Notes under the pieces: model-generated
What the model was told of the DNA's origin: nothing
Seen by the model: only the letters and a program-made list of their open reading frames with translations
Databases searched by the model: none
Made by a program: the position numbers and the translations under genes
Origin: Megaustenia siamemsis
Taxonomy: Eukaryota > Mollusca > Gastropoda > Stylommatophora > Ariophantidae
Length of the DNA: 64,000 bases
Reading direction: 5' to 3'
NCBI GenBank assembly: GCA_032433765.1
Contig: JAVIAB010000102.1
Location: 15,009,730 to 15,073,729 of the forward strand
Shown here: piece by piece, positions 44,406 to 54,061 of the stretch
Layout of the letters: each line of letters opens with the position of its first letter
Numbering within the stretch: position 1 is the stretch's first letter

Positions 44406-45142
44406 AGTTTAAAAGTTTAATTCCAACAAGTGACAAAATATACATGGAAAACAAACCAGTAGAAGAGATCGATCACTTTATCTATCTTGGAAGTCACATT
44501 GATCGAGAAGGGGATACGAGCAAAGAAATTAGAATCAGACTGGCTAAAGCAGCAATGTCTTTCAGAAGCCTTGAAAAGTTGTGGAAATCAAAACTCATTA
44601 GCACAAACACAAAACTTAGGCTATTCAAATCAAATGTACTATCAACCCTTACGTATGCGTGTGACAGCTGGAAAATAACAAGAGATATAGAAACAAAATT
44701 GAACGCATTCGAAAATAAATGTCTAAGGAAAATACTTGGTATAGAATGGAACGAATTCAAAACAAACGAGGAAATTAGAGAAATCGCCAATCAACCACTA
44801 ATATCTTCAGTAATAAAGAAAAGACGATGGTCATACGTTGGACATGTGATGAGAAGAGATAATAATCGAATAGCAAAGCAAGCCCTCATATGGGAAACAA
44901 CAGGTAAAAGAAAAAGAGGAAGACCCAGGGAGACACTGAGAAGAACATTGATGAGAGAGGCAAGAGCAGCAGGAATCGGCTCCCTCAATGAGATAGAACT
45001 GCTTGCACAGAACAGAGTCAGATGGCGAGATTTTATAAAATATCTTTAAAAGAAAACTGCTAGAACAAAAATTCATATAGGAGAAGGTGTATCTTGGTCT
45101 ACGCCCTATGGGCCGGTTACGGCTCGAAAGGTCAATAGATAG
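44406..45142 (+). mobile_element. LINE-D nested in LINE-A (14-bp TSD)
   Basis: The TSD ATACTGGCAACAAA lies at 44392-44405 and 45143-45156. The frame runs uninterrupted to 45049 (SLIPTSDKIYMENKPVEEID, FENKCLRKILGIEWNEFKTN, WSYVGHVMRRDNNRIAKQAL, RKRGRPRETLRRTLMREARA, NRVRWRDFIKYL), a short 3' UTR follows, and it ends in AATAGATAGAT. The intact frame and clean TSD suggest this is one of the younger insertions. It is 5'-truncated. Confidence 0.95.
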
Positions 45143-46048
45143 ATACTGGCAACAAACAGCAGCTATACGAATTATCAACCAAACAGGACAATTCCAATAT
45201 ATAAAACAAGGAGTCAGACAAGGCTGTGTTCTGTCGCAGAATTTGTTTTCACTTTACAGGGAACTTATTATGAGATCAAGAGTAGTTATAAAATGAATTG
45301 AAGTCAACGATCACAACATAAACAATTTCCTATATGCGGATGTCACAGTCTTAATAGTAGAGACAGAGAATAAACTACAAGAAATAATAGACATAATAGT
45401 AAAAGAAAGCAACAAGAAAGGTCTCAGTCTGAATAGTAAGAAAGCAGAAGTAATTATCATGTCGAAGAAACAATCATCACCATCATGCAACATAAAAATA
45501 AACAGGACAAATCTGAAACAAGTACAACGCGTCAAATACTTGGGCGCAATAATAACATTGGATGGAAGATGCACCATAGAAATAAAAAGCAGAATAGCTA
45601 AAGTCAAAATAGCATTTTAGAAAATGAAAAACATCTTATGCATCAAATAAACGTCAATATAAGTGAGAAAAAGAGTTCATCGGTGCTATATAGAGTCAAT
45701 TCTGACCTATGGAAGCGAATTATGGACAGTAGACAAACAAATGAAAAGACGATTAGAGGCCACAGAGATGGGATTTCTCAGAAGAATGTTGAAAGTTCCC
45801 TGGACAGCTAAAAAGACCAATGAAGAAATTCGCAGAGGCCAACATAAAAAGGAAGCTATTAAGAAATATCAGAAAGAAACAATCAACATTTTTCGGGTAC
45901 GTCACGAGAAAAAGAAAGTTGGAATATTTGGTTACAACTGGCAAAATACAGGGGAACAGAGATCGCAGGCGACAAAGAGAGAAAATACTGGATGGCTTGG
46001 TGTCATAGCAAGGAAAACAGTCAACAACAGAACTGATACGATGTACTG

Positions 46049-46441
46049 GAGACAAATATTAATAAATAAATATTATTATAGACAAACTGAATAGACAGTT
46101 TGGGTTTGTCTGCAACACAAGTATTCAGCCCTACTGGGAGATACTTGCCTTAATAGGAATGTACAGAAATACAATTTATTTCCTATCTGTGATCGTAACC
46201 CTATGCTATAGTCATGAGAACACCTTCGCCTAAGACACTGTTCACAATAGCTAATTTTTTTAGTTAGCTGAGTGGCAGTGAGTGTACCAAGCGTTCGGCT
46301 TTTCGTGGCAAGTCGCAGTGCCATGGAGTACGGGTTCGATCCTGCATCGGACCGTATATTGTTCTTTGTTTTTTTTCTGTTGTTGTTTGTTTGCCATTTT
46401 TTCGGAGTGCTGTAATACATACCTCTTCCTTCTATAATTTC
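46049..46441 (+). mobile_element. SINE3 nested in LINE-A (16-bp TSD)
   Basis: The TSD CTGATACGATGTACTG lies at 46033-46048 and 46442-46457. The tRNA-like part is TTAGCTGAGTGGCAGTGAGT ... GGGTTCGATCCTGCATCGGA. The first 32 bp (GAGACAAATATTAATAAATA...) look like an inverted copy of the SINE3 3' end, so the insertion may be rearranged. Confidence 0.85.
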
Positions 46442-46525
46442 CTGATACGATGTACTGTTGGAAGAAGATTGTGAAAGGATATGATCGCCTACGTCAACTG
46501 GAATGGCACATGATGATGATTATGA

Positions 46526-47042
46526 TCATAATGCTTTTCTTGATATGTTTCAATAGGACCTGGTGGTCTCCATTAGTTATTAATGTAGCAGCAGTAACAG
46601 ATCACGTGTCACTACCGTAACATCATGTACTATACAAGGTTTACGATAATCATGACAATCTTCATTTTTTCCCCATGGAATAACAATCTTCCTTTTCACC
46701 TCACCCGACAAAAACCTGGCAACACAAGGTTCGATTTAACCAGGAAATGAGTTCGCATCCATATTCTATTTTATAACTTCCTAGACAAATTGTCAAAAGT
46801 CACGACATGACACTCCCTTGGCGACAAAGTTAGAAAAAGAAATAGATAAAGGCGGGGTCGGATTAAGATAGCGTGGGTTCTGTAGCATATGTTAAAGAAA
46901 GAGGCCATATTAAAAGAAAAAAACAGTACAAATATATTTGAACGCATACATTTCTAATTTGCTTCTATCAGTATCAACAGTAACAACACAATCAACATTA
47001 TTGTTGAAATATTAATGTTTCTACATTTAGCATGAGCAAAGT
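46526..47042. other. Mostly unannotated; hAT-terminus-like patch
   Basis: GGGTCGGATTAAGATAGCGT followed by GGGTTCTGTAGCATATG (46856-46892) resembles the terminal sequence of the hAT at 50345-50427. No gene is seen. Confidence 0.35.
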
Positions 47043-48194
47043 TCTTCATGATATAAGATGTATCCTTTTCTTGATGATATAAGATGTATCCATTTGTTGA
47101 TGATATAAGATGTATCCATTTCTTGATGATATAAGATGTATCCATTTCTTGATGATATAAGATGTATCCATTTCTTGATGATATAAGATGTATCCATTTC
47201 TTGATGATATAAGATGTATCCATTTCTTGATGATATAAGATGTATCTTTTTCTTGATGATATAAGATGTATCCATTTCTTGATGATATAAGATGTATCTT
47301 TTTCTTGATGATATAAGATGTATCCATTTCTTGATGATATAAGATGTATCCATTTCTTGATGATATAAGATGTATCCATTTCTTGATGATATAAGATGTA
47401 TCCATTTCTTGATGATATAAGATGTATCCATTTCTTGATGATATAAGATGTATCCATTTGTTGATGATATAAGATGTATCCATTTCTTGATGATATAAGA
47501 TGTATCCATTTCTTGATGATATAAGATGTATCCATTTCTTGATGATATAAGATGTATCCATTTCTTGATGATATAAGATGTATCTTTTCTTGATGATATA
47601 AGATGTATCCATTTCTTGATGATATAAGATGTATCCATTTCTTGATGATATAAGATGTATCCATTTCTTGATGATATAAGATGTATCCATTTGTTGATGA
47701 TATAAGATGTATCCATTTCTTCATGATATAAGATGTATCCATTTCTTCATGATATAAGATGTATCCATTTGTTAATGATATAAGATGTATCCATTTGTTG
47801 ATGATATAGGATATATCCATTTCTTGATGATATAAGATGCATCCATTTCTTGATGATATAGGATGTATCCATTTGTTGATGATATAAGATGTATCCATTT
47901 CTTGATGATATAAGATGTATCCATTTGTTGATGATATAGGATATATCCATTTCTTGATGATATAAGATGCATCCATTTCTTGATGATATAAGATGCATCC
48001 ATTTATTGATGATATAAGATGTATCCATTTGTTGATGATAGGATGTATCCATTTCTTGATGATATAGGATGTATCCATTTGTTGATGATAGGATGTATCC
48101 ATTTATTGATGATATAGGATGTTTCAATTTTTGATGATATAGGAAGTATCCATTTTTTATGATATATGAGGTATCTATTTCTCGATTATATGAG
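47043..48194. repeat. 26-bp minisatellite, left part (~44 copies)
   Basis: The unit is ATAAGATGTATCCATTTCTT followed by GATGAT. Copies are very uniform to about 47750, then increasingly variable (ATAGGATATATCC, CTCGATTATATGAG at the right edge). The array resumes at 49414. The 382-codon minus frame is a repeat artefact. Confidence 0.95.
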
Positions 48195-48994
48195 TTCCAA
48201 GATGGTGGGATGAAGTTCATGTTCTCTCGACCGTTGCAAGAGTTGCATTTGGGTACTGATTAATTTCGGCTCTCCATTGCAATTTTCTGCGTTAAAGTCA
48301 ATATGATGTTCCACTTAACAAATTTGTGCCAACGATGCGGTGTCGTACATTGGGCAATATTCCCCTTTGACAAGTCAAGTGCTGTGAATGCAACCTTCCC
48401 CCGTCTAGAGTTGATATGCGGTTTACGTCAACACATTGAGTGCTGTTCAATGGCCGTCGTTGGAATTGTTTGACGCCAATTATGTACATGTTACAACTCA
48501 TTAATATGAACTGCTCTGTTAAGTCAACCGAAGGTTTCACTTTCGGGACCTTGCACCTTGTTTCGTGCGTTGTTGGCTGCATTCACTAAAGTAATTTATG
48601 GGCGCAGCCATTGTTGTGTGTGCTATGTCATCATGATGGCTGATCGTATATCTCTAGACCGGCTGTACGCTTAAGATGAAAGGCGAAATGACGGGGTTTG
48701 GTCATGACTTTGCAGCAGCGGGGTAACTCCCGGAGTTTCATGTTAGTCATGAGGATGTTGTTTAGATTCTAGAGGGCTACTGTGAGATAAGAGGGTAGAC
48801 GTGAACTGGTTTATAATTTCACAAATTCACATTGCAGCGAGGTCTTAAAGTCTGTTGCTTGATGTGGGACGGCGATAATCCGACGACTAACTGTGTTTCA
48901 TATGTTCGGATTTGGAGTCAAAAACGATGTCCTAACATCATCAAGCGCTATACAGTTTTAAAAAAACATGACGATCATCATTTTCAGGAGGACG
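48195..48994 (+). other. Insert within the 26-bp array, 5' part
   Basis: This non-repetitive 0.8-kb segment separates the array and leads into retroposon R copy 4. It starts TTCCAAGATGGTGGGATGAA (YY1-like). Its right end is related to the 3' end of the cysteine-rich ORF. No intact ORF is seen on the plus strand. Confidence 0.6.
48835..48980 (+). pseudogene. Degenerate copy of the cysteine-rich ORF 3' end
   Basis: CTGTGTTTCATATGTTCGGA, TTTGGAGTCAAAAACGATGT and CCTAACATCATCAAG.GCTAT align with the sense sequence of 41077-41180 (CTGTGTGTCTATATGTTTGG, AATTGGAGTCATCAATGATG, GCCTAACATCATCAAGTGCT). Both loci continue GACGATCATCATTTTC and then into retroposon R. Upstream similarity fades, with frame-disrupting changes. 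Confidence 0.65.
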
Positions 48995-49413
48995 TGAACT
49001 TCCAGTCAATATGGTGGATAGGCGGCAGTAACCATTAAAGGCTATGCCTTAAAAGTGTTCCTTGTTACAGTTTCCTCATATTCAAAGTCCGGCTTGTTGT
49101 TGGAGCTACTGAGTTAAGTGATCTGTGCACACCGTGAGCTGTGTGTCTCATCCGTTTTAATCGTGTTTCAATATTCCGATTATTTACGATGAATGATCGT
49201 ATGACAGAGAACAGACGGTTGTGTTCCCATTCTGTGCGGTTTCGCCTTATGTCTTTTTGCGTGTGCTGAGAGTGCTATGATGAAGACTACAGCTACCTTT
49301 TTTTGTTTGGGCGATGAGATATTAATTCAGATGATTCAACTGGCACGGGCGGTTGAGAAATTATGTATTTTAATTCGTTTGCAGTGATACCGGGGCTTTC
49401 CATAACCATAACT
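48995..49413 (+). mobile_element. Retroposon R copy 4
   Basis: ACTTCCAGTCAATATGGTGG starts the core and GGGGCTTTCCATAACCATAA with ACTATA ends it; the 26-bp minisatellite restarts immediately after. Confidence 0.85.
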
Positions 49414-49655
49414 ATAGGAGGTATCCATTTCTCGGTGATATAGGAGATATCAATTTCTTGATGATATAGGAGATTTCAATTTCTCGATAATATAGGAGAT
49501 ATCAATTTCTCGACGATATAGGAGATTTCAATATCTCGATAATATAGGAGATATCAATTTCTTGATGATATCGGAGATATCAATTTCTTGATGATATAGG
49601 AGATATCAATTTCTCGATGATATAGGAGATATCAATTTCTCGATGATACAGGATG
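49414..49655. repeat. 26-bp minisatellite, right part (~9 copies)
   Basis: Unit ATAGGAGATATCAATTTCTC followed by GATGAT, the same family and period as 47043-48194, using the variant seen at the right edge of that array. Confidence 0.9.
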
Positions 49656-49670
49656 TATACACTTCACACA

Positions 49671-50427
49671 GACGTTTATGTTCAATGCTCATCACTGTGA
49701 GATTGTTCAATCTCTTCTAACCCATGATGCTCCTTAGTTCATTTTTAAAAGTTTCACTTTTGAAAATGGTCGTTTCCCCCTGAACTCTTTCCCTACGTTT
49801 CGACGCACTGTGCGCCATGCCGACTTCGGTCATGCACGTCTAGCCGCACAGTGCGTCACTCTCAATTTGATTAGTGTCAACTGTCATCAAACCATTTTCT
49901 TTTTATATGTCTTGTATCATCTTGGTATTGGTGAAATATAATTCCTTGTTTAATTATCTAAAAATTCAAATGTAATATATTAAGTGTTAGATAAATATAA
50001 ACATGTAGATATAATATTTAAAAACATTAAAAATGTTGTCTCTGAAATCTCTGTCCTTAAATTGATAAAAACCTTTCGTACTGAAAGAGTTAAGTTGGTT
50101 GCCATTAGTGACAAATAAATGGGCAAGACGATTTCTACATTTGGAAAACAGGATTCCAAAGAAATGCCAATCATCAAATGGTAAAACTCTACAAGATCTA
50201 GAATAGTGCCAATTTGAGAAGCAAGATCAGCTGTCAACAGTTCTGTAAACTGTACAAGTTCTGCACAAACACTTTCTTCCGAAGTTGATTTAATAAGATT
50301 CCATGATCTCGTTACCACTTCTTCTACAACAACAACAAAAATACGTACATATTTGTTGGTGAGGGGCCCCTAAAAGAGCGGGGCTCGTAGCATATGCTAC
50401 TTTTGCTAGTACGTAAGCCCGGCTCTG
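49671..50427 (-). mobile_element. hAT transposase remnant, split by a MITE
   Basis: The right piece (50094-50340) encodes FPNVEIVLPIYLSLMATN on the minus strand; the left piece (49671-49780) continues ETTIFKSETFKNELRSIMG, then KRLNNLTVMSIEHKR. Together they give the hAT C-terminal dimerisation region (family form PN..I.LRI.LTLP...ERSFSKLKLIKNYLRSTM...RL..L....IE). The 5' terminus looks like CAGAGCCGGGCTTACGTACT (inverse of 50408-50427). It is not functional. Confidence 0.75.
49785..50089 (-). mobile_element. piggyBac-like MITE nested in hAT
   Basis: The ends CTCTTTCCCTACGTTTCG and, inverted, CTCTTTCAGTACGAAAGG are terminal inverted repeats flanked by TGAA (49781-49784) and TTAA (50090-50093). 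A perfect 13-bp hairpin stem GACGCACTGTGCG lies at 49802-49814 with its inverse at 49845-49857. It disrupts the hAT transposase frame and is homologous to 1718-2303. Confidence 0.85.
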
Positions 50428-50945
50428 AATATGGGATTCATTGAGCTGAGAAAGATATCAACGAGGAAGATTACTGGGCCCTTTATCTCAATTTGTAGTG
50501 ACACTACATGGTAACTTTGTATATTTCTCTCCCTTAAATTATTCGGGACATTACCACACACAAAATAAATGAATGAATTCTATATTCTGACATTTGCATT
50601 TGCGATTCTGGGGGTCCACGTGGATAGGTCATCTGCACAAAAGTGAAAGCACACATTTTTTTCTGACTGTTTTATGTGATGTCATTTATGAATAAGAGAA
50701 TAAAAGTATCAGTGTACCTCCATGGATGAGTTTTCAGTTACAATGAATGGTTTACTGGTCCGCCCTTGAACCGGCACTTGTCAGGTTCTGTCATTGTGCC
50801 AGTAGCCAATCAAATTGTATTTTCTTTTGGTAGATTCGGTATTTTATACACCAACAGAGACATGAAACTCTACCATGGGCCCCACAAGAGGGGTGCTTGA
50901 CAGGGCTTATAGCTCGAGAGCCCGGAATTAGTAAGGGGCCTTGTG
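50428..50945. other. Unannotated stretch
   Basis: No gene recognised. GGGCTTATAGCTCGAGAGCC near 50903 is GC-rich and may be another hAT terminal remnant. Confidence 0.35.
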
Positions 50946-50949
50946 TGGA

Positions 50950-51200
50950 GGGTCGTCATATACAATCAAAGGCTAAGGAAAGCAAACCTGAAAAAATGCT
51001 GGCTGAAATCGGATGCACTGGGCCACTGGCGCAGAACACAGTGCAACGTATTAACGGGTGTTCAGTCAGAGTGGATCTGGCGGACTCTAAATGTGACGTT
51101 CTGTCTGTGGGGGCGATCAACACAGTTAACCTGACAGCTGACTTCATGTGGGAGTCTGGAATCCTGCTCTGACTGAGTCCTGATCGCAGATATATATATA
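50950..51200 (+). mobile_element. Retroposon F copy
   Basis: AATCAAAGGCTAAGGAAAGC through GACTGAGTCCTGATCGCAGA, then an (AT)n tail. Open frame: RKANLKK-like start, GCTGPLAQNTVQRINGCSVR, VDLADSKCDVLSVGAINTVN, LTADFMWESGILL. Confidence 0.8.
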
Positions 51201-51319
51201 TAAGTGTCGAAGAGAAGACAAAATGCAACTTTATCAAATATTCACTTTTGTTTTGTCCATAAAACTAAATATTTTGTTCGGCATATTACATTATTACCGA
51301 CTATGTTTTTGTTTTGTTG

Positions 51320-51585
51320 GGAGCCGCGACAGCTCAGTGGTTAGTGAACTGGACTACAAAGGACATGAGGTCGGGTTCGATCCTGATCGATGGCTTCCGG
51401 GTTCATCCAGCCTTATATGGGTACCGGATTTTTTCTGGGAAAGTAAAGCACGGACGTAATACCGACCACATAACCCGAAAATGTATGTGCCGAAGGTCTG
51501 TAAACATTATGGTCACTAACACCATTTGTATAAATATATGCCACTTTGCCGAGCCGAGGGCTCATGACTTTTTACTTCTTTATGT
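51320..51585 (+). mobile_element. SINE1 copy between a 37-bp direct repeat
   Basis: Head GACAGCTCAGTGGTTAGTGA and B box GGTTCGATCC are intact; the 3' end is diverged. Flanking sequences TTTGTTCGGCATATTACATT (51276) and TTTGTTAGGCACATTACATT (51588) extend for about 37 bp with few mismatches, too long for an ordinary TSD. Confidence 0.9.
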
Positions 51586-51691
51586 TGTTTGTTAGGCACA
51601 TTACATTACTACCGACTATGTTCTTTATTTCTTGGCATGTATCGCTATTAAAACTCTTATTTGTACCAACGGTTTACCTGTGTCCGTCTTG

Positions 51692-52506
51692 CAGTGGCGT
51701 ATACAGGTTTTGGGGTCTGGGCTACCGCTGACATAATAAATAAAAACATACATTATATTCAGTAGGCTAACATGAAGTAATATTTGCTAATGACATCACT
51801 ACATTTTAAATTACTTACTTATTTATATGTAAACTCTATCCGTCTTGTTTGGGACGAAAATGTCTCGATGACTTTGTCATTGAAAGTACTGTTGGGTTGG
51901 TTTCTAAGTTTCTGAAGGAATGATTTCTCAATGGACATTATTGCCAAACCAGATAAGCGTTCTTGTGTCTGAGTTGAGCGACAATAAGATTTGATTCTCT
52001 TGAGAGCAGTAAAAGTTCTTTCTACAGATGCTGATGCACATAACGTAGTTATAAATAGGTTAGGAAGTTCCGGTAATCAGACATAGGTTCACTTTCACTT
52101 TTTGACGCTTCTAATTGGCTAGAGCTAAAAATAACTCATGAAACCGCATTTTGTATAGGTAGCTTCCTCCCGTATTATTTTCACTGGAATTTTTTAATGT
52201 CAAGGTCATTAATACTAAGTCCGAAAGAATAGAACTGTACCGCTGCTTATTAGCGGCTTCATGTACTATTGTAGAGTAATTTCGGTTTCATTCACAAACG
52301 TTATAGTGGCCATAGGAAAACCTTGCTTTAATAAATGCAAATGTAAGCAAATAAATCATATTGGCCTACGAAATGTGTAAGAGAATATTCGAAAATTTGT
52401 AATATAATTATGAAAAAAATGTAATAAATTATCATTTCCTTTTGTATTTCGTTAATATGTTCAGGCTACCGGCGATAGCTGCGGTAACATAGAGAATACG
52501 CCACTG
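51692..52506 (-). mobile_element. Internally deleted hAT transposon with 8-bp TSD
   Basis: It begins CAGTGGCGTATACAGG and ends in ATAGAGAATACGCCACTG, giving an 11-bp perfect terminal inverted repeat CAGTGGCGTAT. It is flanked by the perfect 8-bp duplication CCGTCTTG at 51684-51691 and 52507-52514, the hallmark of hAT insertion. At 815 bp it retains only the C-terminal end of the transposase (51819-52070). Confidence 0.93.
51819..52070 (-). pseudogene. hAT transposase C-terminal dimerisation domain
   Basis: This 83-codon open segment ending in TAA (51819-51821) encodes LFITTLCASASVERTFTALK, then RIKSYCRSTQTQERLSGLAI and MSIEKSFLQKLRN. It matches the hAT C-terminal signature (SVERTFSALKRIKxYLRSTxxQERLxxLA...IE), and hAT transposases dimerise through this domain. 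There is no catalytic core or zinc-finger region upstream: sequence is lost beyond 52070, where an in-frame TGA occurs. Confidence 0.88.
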
Positions 52507-52514
52507 CCGTCTTG

Positions 52515-52800
52515 ATACTTTTAAAAAGAAATTTGGAGGCAATGTGACTCACAGCAGATGAGCTGAGAGCTGATGGCTTGCGCCAGGATCGGCAAATATG
52601 AACCAACCAAACCCTACTCCACCACTTCACGGTGCCTCTAGAAACAGACTAACCTACTTAGTCTGACCAAGCGAGTAGGGTTCGAAGAGGGAAGATAGCC
52701 CGGTACTAAAAAATAGCATGATGAAATCGGATGTGTTGGGCCGAAAGGCGCAAATATCACAGTTGTACTGCACACCCAAACACAACGTATACAGGCTACT
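52515..52800 (+). mobile_element. LINE C-terminus (CR1/L2-like) and degenerate retroposon F
   Basis: Across the hAT TSD the plus frame reads RLDTFKKKFGGNVTHSR then stop, resembling the SLDTFKxxLxxHL ending of CR1/L2-type ORFs. From about 52730, GATGAAATCGGATGTGTTGG followed by GCCGAAAGGCGCAAAT resembles retroposon F. Both are weak. Confidence 0.4.
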
Positions 52801-52984
52801 TAACGTTCTTTTAAGGGCGGATGATGAAGAGATGTATTTCTTTAGTCATCGGTCGAACGCAAGAAAGCAGCAAGCAAAAGAAAATTAATGATCTTAATTT
52901 TGTATAGCTCAAATTAGCAGATGCCATTAAAAGCACGGTACTCAACATGTAATGGATTTCCGGTCAGGCGGTACCTTTGAACTT

Positions 52985-53007
52985 TATCATTGTAATATAT
53001 ACATATA

Positions 53008-53059
<52 letters not shown>

Positions 53060-53060
53060 G
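52985..53060. repeat. (TA)n microsatellite
   Basis: More than 25 TA units with a single TTTA interruption; SINE1 is inserted in or beside it and TA repeats resume at 53332-53362. Confidence 0.95.
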
Positions 53061-53072
53061 TCTATATATAAG

Positions 53073-53329
53073 TAAAAAAGTAAAGTACCCTGTCATTCCA
53101 AGTGGCGTATAGGGAATATGGTGTTAGTGACCATAAATTTTACAGACCTTCGGCACATGATTTTTAGGGTAATGTGGTCGGTGTTACGCCCGTGCCGCTT
53201 TAGTTTCCCAGAAAAAAATCATTCGGTACCCATTAAAGGCTGCGTAAACCCGGAAGCCGTTGGTTGGGATCAAACCCTATCTCTTGTCCTTTGTAGTCCA
53301 GCTCACTAACAACTGGGCTATCGGCGCTC

Positions 53330-53333
<4 letters not shown>
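53073..53333 (-). mobile_element. SINE1 copy within a TA tract
   Basis: The 3' end AAAGTACCCTGTCATTCCAA lies at left and the inverted tRNA-like head CTCACTAACAACTGGGCTAT at right. This full-length copy shows the origin of the 53-bp array at 3596. Confidence 0.93.
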
Positions 53334-53362
<29 letters not shown>

Positions 53363-53364
<2 letters not shown>

Positions 53365-53595
53365 CATCAAGTACCGTGCCTGCTGGCGTAGGTAATGATG
53401 TCTCTCCACAACTCTCGATCTTGACAGTTATTTATCATTTCAGTTGTTGACCCTTTTGCCAAGCCCATCTCTTAAGCTGTCTGGTATCTTTTCTCTTTGC
53501 TTCCATCTATCTCTTCGTCCCTCAATTTTCCCAGTTGTTACAATATATTCCAACTGTTCCCTTCTCATTCACATGGCCAACAAATGAATCCAATC
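53363..53595 (-). mobile_element. LINE-B 3' end fragment
   Basis: AATCATCAAGTACCGTGCCT followed by GCTGGCGTAGGTAATGATGT through CCAGTTGTTACAATATATTC matches the LINE-B 3' terminus. Confidence 0.85.
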
Positions 53596-53614
53596 TTTCA
53601 TTCTGTCCAATTGT

Positions 53615-53692
53615 TATTACGGTGTTTGTTTCGAGTCGACCACAACTCAGATCACATTCCTGTTATGATTAATATGAAAATATATTACATTT
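53615..53692 (+). mobile_element. LINE endonuclease scrap
   Basis: The plus frame FRVDHNSDHIPVMINMKIY resembles the ADCNSDHVPVVGKIRIK segment (catalytic SDH) at the end of the LINE-A endonuclease. Confidence 0.45.
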
Positions 53693-53696
53693 TTAA

Positions 53697-53968
53697 AATC
53701 AATGAAGGTTCCCTCCCCTGCTAGGCGTATAGTTAATGTGGCGATAGTAACCGTTATTGTTCTATGAACACGATGCATTTTTTGAGTGATGTGGCCGGTA
53801 TCACGCCAGGCCGCCTTTACTTCCAAGAAAAATCTATGGTACCCATTTCTATAGGCTGGCTGAACCCGAAGCCTTGTCGGTGTGAAACAATCCGCCACTT
53901 CTGGGGAACTAAACAAAAACCTTCTGATTAGGAAGCGAGCACACTAACCACTCAGCCACTGAGGCTCC
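53697..53968 (-). mobile_element. SINE2 copy, uninterrupted
   Basis: AAGGTTCCCTCCCCTGCTAG (3' end) through GGTATCACGCCAGGCCGCCT and the inverted tRNA-like head AGCACACTAACCACTCAGCC. It provides the empty site for the LINE-E insertion at 28503. Confidence 0.88.
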
Positions 53969-54061
53969 CCAGACAGAACAATACACAAATAACAGCAGTG
54001 GACATAGAGCTCTGAGAACTTTAACATACATAGTCAGTAACAGGCACGTTACCAACAATTG

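Larger units (their letters stand above)
44031..46525 (+). mobile_element. LINE-A copy carrying three later insertions
   Basis: LINE-A pieces are 44031-44055, 44319-44405, 45143-46048 and 46442-46525. They encode, in order, the RT region VEIINMLEKLNIDG, then TGQFQYIKQGVRQGCVLSQN, a degenerate ADD motif, IYLGAIITLDGRCTIE-like sequence, MRKRVHRCYIESILTYGSEL and the 3' end (GGATATGATCGCCTACGTCA followed by an ATGATGATTATGAT tail). Stops and frameshifts are present. The insertions are SINE1, LINE-D and SINE3, each with its own TSD. Confidence 0.9.

Noticed and set aside
46954..48102. 382-codon ORF, the longest in the window
   Set aside because: It is the 26-bp array on the minus strand (YILYHQEMDTS-type repeats); overlapping frames are equally open.
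48298..48582. 94-codon minus-strand ORF upstream of retroposon R copy 4
   Set aside because: It runs antisense to the degenerate cysteine-rich relative, has no recognisable motif and no second copy in the window.
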